DNA of 8,126 bases. Source: Gammaproteobacteria bacterium. Lineage in GTDB: Bacteria; Pseudomonadota; Gammaproteobacteria; PS1; Pseudothioglobaceae. Below are positions 6,352 to 8,126 of this stretch, piece by piece (the first letter of the stretch is position 1; every line of letters begins with the position of its first letter). The DNA is taken from NCBI GenBank assembly GCA_024280535.1, contig JAJRPY010000129.1, positions 1 to 8,126 on the forward strand, given 5' to 3'. Below the pieces are notes generated by a model. That model saw only the letters and a list, made by a program, of their open reading frames with translations. It did no database searches and was not told the origin of the DNA. Both the position numbers and the translations under genes were made by a program.

Positions 6352-6807
6352 ATGTTAAATTTAGTATTATTCGAGCCAGAAATTCCCAACAATACAGGTA
6401 GTTTGATTCGTCTTAGTGCCAATATGGGTGCAAACTTACATTTGATTAAGCCATTTGGTTTTGAGATTACCGATAAGCGCTTGCGTCGGGCTGGGCTTGA
6501 TTATCAAGAATTGGCCAAGGTGACTGAGTATGACAATTTTGCAGCGTATCTTGCCGAGGCCAAGCCAAATCGTGTGTTTGCGGTCAGTTCTAAGGTAGAG
6601 ACGAATTATGCACAAATGCGTTATCAATCTGGTGATTCGTTTTTATTTGGCCCAGAGACACGAGGTCTGCCGCCAGAAATTTTGGCTCAATATCCTGGCA
6701 TTACACTACCTATGCAAGCGCATTCCAGAAGTTTGAATTTGTCTAATTGTGTTGCAATTGTGGCGTATGAGGCTTGGCGACAGATTGAATTTATAGGTGC
6801 AAAATAG
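6352..6807 (+). CDS. trmL: tRNA (cytidine/uridine-34 2'-O)-methyltransferase TrmL
   Basis: TrmL is a SPOUT-class enzyme that 2'-O-methylates the wobble base of certain leucine tRNAs using AdoMet in the cytoplasm. The 151 residues (E. coli 157) match along the whole length. The N-terminus is LVLFEPEIPNNTG, then DKRLRRAGLDYQ at 42-53, and the trefoil-knot AdoMet motifs FGPETRGLPPEIL near 99-111 and SRSLNLSNCVAIV near 125-137. A C-terminal YEAWRQ precedes a short tail. The start is ATG 6352, fixed by homology; the upstream bases (CCTAAAATATT) contain no Shine-Dalgarno. The gene diverges from clpB with 79 bases between start codons, so any trmL promoter must overlap the clpB heat-shock promoter. 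Confidence 0.96.
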   Translation: MLNLVLFEPEIPNNTGSLIRLSANMGANLHLIKPFGFEITDKRLRRAGLDYQELAKVTEYDNFAAYLAEAKPNRVFAVSSKVETNYAQMRYQSGDSFLFGPETRGLPPEILAQYPGITLPMQAHSRSLNLSNCVAIVAYEAWRQIEFIGAK

Positions 6808-6892
6808 AGTTAAATTGATTATATTAATCAGTAATTATTTATGAGTTACGCCTAAAATTAGTTACAATACGTGCGGATAAAATTTAATAAAT

Positions 6893-6897
6893 AAGGA
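6893..6897 (+). promoter_or_regulatory. Ribosome binding site of the cytochrome b561 gene
   Basis: AAGGA stands 8 bases before ATG 6906. It is one of only a few clear Shine-Dalgarno sites in the window and fixes the start. Farther upstream, TACAAT at 6863-6868 could be a -10 box, but I find no convincing -35 for it. Confidence 0.7.
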
Positions 6898-6905
6898 TTG
6901 AAATA

Positions 6906-7457
6906 ATGAGAGATACAGCAGAAAAATTATCTGGTTTAACGCTATTTTTACATTGGACAGTGGGTTTGACTGTGATTGTATTGGCAGCGGTTGGTATTTA
7001 TATGAGTGAAAATGAGGTGTTTGCACTCTATCCAATTCATAAATCAATTGGCGTGTTAATCTTTGCGGTGATTGTGGTTAGAGTGTATTGGCGCTTTGTT
7101 AATGGTTGGTTGCGGCCTGTTGCTGAACATCGAGCGATTGAGTATAACTTGGCGAGAATAATCCAGTGGGTGTTAATCATTGCAACGATTATTATGCCAA
7201 TTTCAGGCTTTATTATGTCTGGCGCAGGGGGTTATGGTGTGTCGGTATTTGGCTTAGACATTGTTGCGGCACAATTCGACCCTATGAGCAAAGAAGCCAT
7301 TCCGCATAATGCCATGCTCGCTGGTTTTATGGCAGAAGTACATGAAATAGCAGGCTTGGTGATGATTGTTGCCATTGTGTTGCATTTTTCGGGTGCTATT
7401 AAACATCATTTTATTGACAAAGACAACACTTTGAAAAGAATGTTAGGAAAAAAATAA
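6906..7457 (+). CDS. Cytochrome b561 (CybB family)
   Basis: This is a diheme inner-membrane b-type cytochrome. E. coli CybB is a superoxide:ubiquinone oxidoreductase, and relatives act as membrane electron carriers; the exact partner here is unknown. The 183 residues form four membrane segments at about 13-32, 46-64, 84-104 and 143-163. The likely heme ligands are His16 (LFLHW), His45 (YPIHKSIGV), His146 (EVHEIAG) and His160 (IVLHFSGAIKHH), in the pattern of the family. A periplasmic loop between segments 3 and 4 (residues 105-140) contains GGYGVSVFGLD. It follows trmL by 98 bases on the same strand, has its own Shine-Dalgarno, and converges with fmt. The gap contains only a weak AT-rich hairpin, so co-transcription with trmL is possible. 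Confidence 0.93.
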   Translation: MRDTAEKLSGLTLFLHWTVGLTVIVLAAVGIYMSENEVFALYPIHKSIGVLIFAVIVVRVYWRFVNGWLRPVAEHRAIEYNLARIIQWVLIIATIIMPISGFIMSGAGGYGVSVFGLDIVAAQFDPMSKEAIPHNAMLAGFMAEVHEIAGLVMIVAIVLHFSGAIKHHFIDKDNTLKRMLGKK

Positions 7458-7491
7458 AGACTTTGCAAGCCATATAAGCCATTACTCAAAT

Positions 7492-7527
7492 CCTAAAAAA
7501 TGATTTATTAGGCCTCTAATAATAGAG
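7492..7527. terminator. Hairpins in the convergent cybB-like/fmt gap
   Basis: Two small inverted repeats occupy the 75-base convergent gap. One is a 9-bp stem with one mismatch (7492-7500 with 7504-7512, ends CCTAA/TTAGG) and a TGA loop. The other is CTCTA/TAGAG (7514-7518 with 7523-7527) followed on the plus strand by TTAGTTTATT. They could form a weak bidirectional terminator, but the stems are AT-rich and lack a proper U-tract. Confidence 0.35.
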
Positions 7528-7532
7528 TTAGT

Positions 7533-8126
7533 TTATTGTAGTTTGGTGAGTTGGTAGGCGTTGCTAAAATCTTTAATAGTAGAGATTTTTTTGCCCGATA
7601 ATTGCACGCTTTCTAGGCTCAGTGCGCCGTTACCTGTAGCCACTAAGCAAGTGCCTTTAGTCGAATTAATAATCTGCCCTGGTTTGTTGGGGCTGGCATT
7701 TGCCACAACGCTGGCAGACAATATACGCAATGTTTTGGATTCAAACTTGTCACTTGTGGCATTGGTTTGGGCGATGGGGTAAGGGTTAAAGGCTCTAATT
7801 TGTTGATTGATGGTCATTGCCGATTTTGACCAATCTATCCACGCCTCGTCTTTGGTGAGTTTTTTGGCGTAGCTGATGCCAGTTGTAGTTTGAATGGTTG
7901 GTGTTAGGTGCTTGAGTTTGTCGAGTGCCTCAATAATCCCTTGTGTGCCGAGTATGGCGAGTTTATCGTGTAGGGTTTGGGCAGTATCTGTGGGGCTAAT
8001 ATCGCAGGTTTTTTCGAGTAATACAGCGCCCGTATCTAAGCCAGCATCCATCTGCATAATGCTAATACCCGTGGTTGTATCCCCTGCCAAAATCGCACGT
8101 TGAATGGGTGCGGCACCACGCCAGCG
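7533..8126 (-). CDS. fmt: Methionyl-tRNA formyltransferase (C-terminal part)
   Basis: Fmt formylates the methionine on initiator tRNA using 10-formyl-tetrahydrofolate, which is needed for normal bacterial translation initiation. The frame is open from the right edge to TAA at 7533, giving 197 visible residues of an expected 310 or so. The first residues are RWRGAAPIQRAILAGD, part of the catalytic Rossmann domain, then TGISIMQMDAGLDTGAVLL, a strong Fmt signature. KLTKDEAWIDWS and IRAFNPYPIA mark the start of the C-terminal OB-fold domain that grips the tRNA, and the protein ends LSGKKISTIKDFSNAYQ. An internal TTG at 8090 is not the start, because homology continues upstream through it. fmt often neighbours def; that gene would lie outside the window. 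Confidence 0.96.
   Translation of the reverse strand, partial: RWRGAAPIQRAILAGDTTTGISIMQMDAGLDTGAVLLEKTCDISPTDTAQTLHDKLAILGTQGIIEALDKLKHLTPTIQTTTGISYAKKLTKDEAWIDWSKSAMTINQQIRAFNPYPIAQTNATSDKFESKTLRILSASVVANASPNKPGQIINSTKGTCLVATGNGALSLESVQLSGKKISTIKDFSNAYQLTKLQ

Noticed and set aside
6436..6627. Minus-strand 63-residue ORF inside trmL
   Set aside because: It lies wholly antisense to a well-conserved enzyme, with no Shine-Dalgarno and no recognisable protein features.
6816..6830. TGATTA/TAATCA hairpin after trmL as a terminator
   Set aside because: The stem is 6 bp and almost all A-T with no U-tract, too weak to call.
6862..7047. Minus-strand 61-residue ORF overlapping the cytochrome b561 start
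   Set aside because: It is antisense to the conserved N-terminus and Shine-Dalgarno of the cytochrome gene, with low-complexity residues and no family match.
8088..8090. TTG at 8090 as the fmt start codon
   Set aside because: The reading frame continues to the window edge with residues RWRGAAPIQR that belong to the conserved Fmt catalytic domain, so the true start is outside the window.
1..8126. Mobile element, CRISPR, toxin-antitoxin, defence or biosynthetic cluster
   Set aside because: No transposase, integrase, repeat-spacer pattern, long terminal repeats or tRNA was seen; all sizeable ORFs are explained by conserved core genes and a TRAP transporter.

Overview
The window looks like chromosomal DNA of an AT-rich gammaproteobacterium. 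ClpB is collinear with the E. coli protein residue for residue through both ATPase sites, and RnfE/RsxE, PrmC, TrmL, CybB-type cytochrome b561 and Fmt all read as gammaproteobacterial forms. The low GC content (about 40% by eye), the mostly weak ribosome-binding sites and this gene mix suggest the SUP05/Thioglobus sulfur-oxidiser group or a related marine or symbiotic lineage. That placement is an inference; no rRNA or other taxonomic marker is present.

Layout. Positions 1-6272 are all on the minus strand, transcribed right to left: clpB, a hairpin terminator, rnfE, a possible 24-codon ORF, prmC, dctP (TRAP solute-binding lipoprotein), a second terminator, dctQ, and dctM running off the left edge. 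Positions 6352-7457 are on the plus strand: trmL, divergent from clpB, then a cytochrome b561. Fmt lies on the minus strand, convergent with the cytochrome, and its 5' part is beyond the right edge. No intergenic gap exceeds about 105 bases. I see no mobile element, CRISPR array, tRNA, rRNA or defence system.

How the genes work together. dctP-dctQ-dctM make one tripartite TRAP importer. The binding protein is closest to the TakP (2-oxoacid) type and carries a lipobox, so it is probably membrane-tethered. RnfE is one membrane subunit of the Rnf complex, standing here without rnfABCDG. PrmC (release-factor methylation), TrmL (tRNA wobble 2'-O-methylation), Fmt (initiator tRNA formylation) and ClpB (disaggregase) are translation and proteostasis housekeeping genes. 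The cytochrome b561 is a diheme membrane electron carrier.

Most interesting signals. The clpB gene has a sigma32-like heat-shock promoter. It also has an internal GTG at codon 149 preceded by a full AGGAGG, the same position as the known E. coli short-ClpB start. A strong terminator lies inside the dctP/dctQ gap, which would favour binding protein over permease. rnfE is detached from its usual operon, and a small ORF fills the rnfE-prmC gap. I did not find a clearly novel multi-gene system; this is mostly an ordinary housekeeping region with some neat expression-control details.
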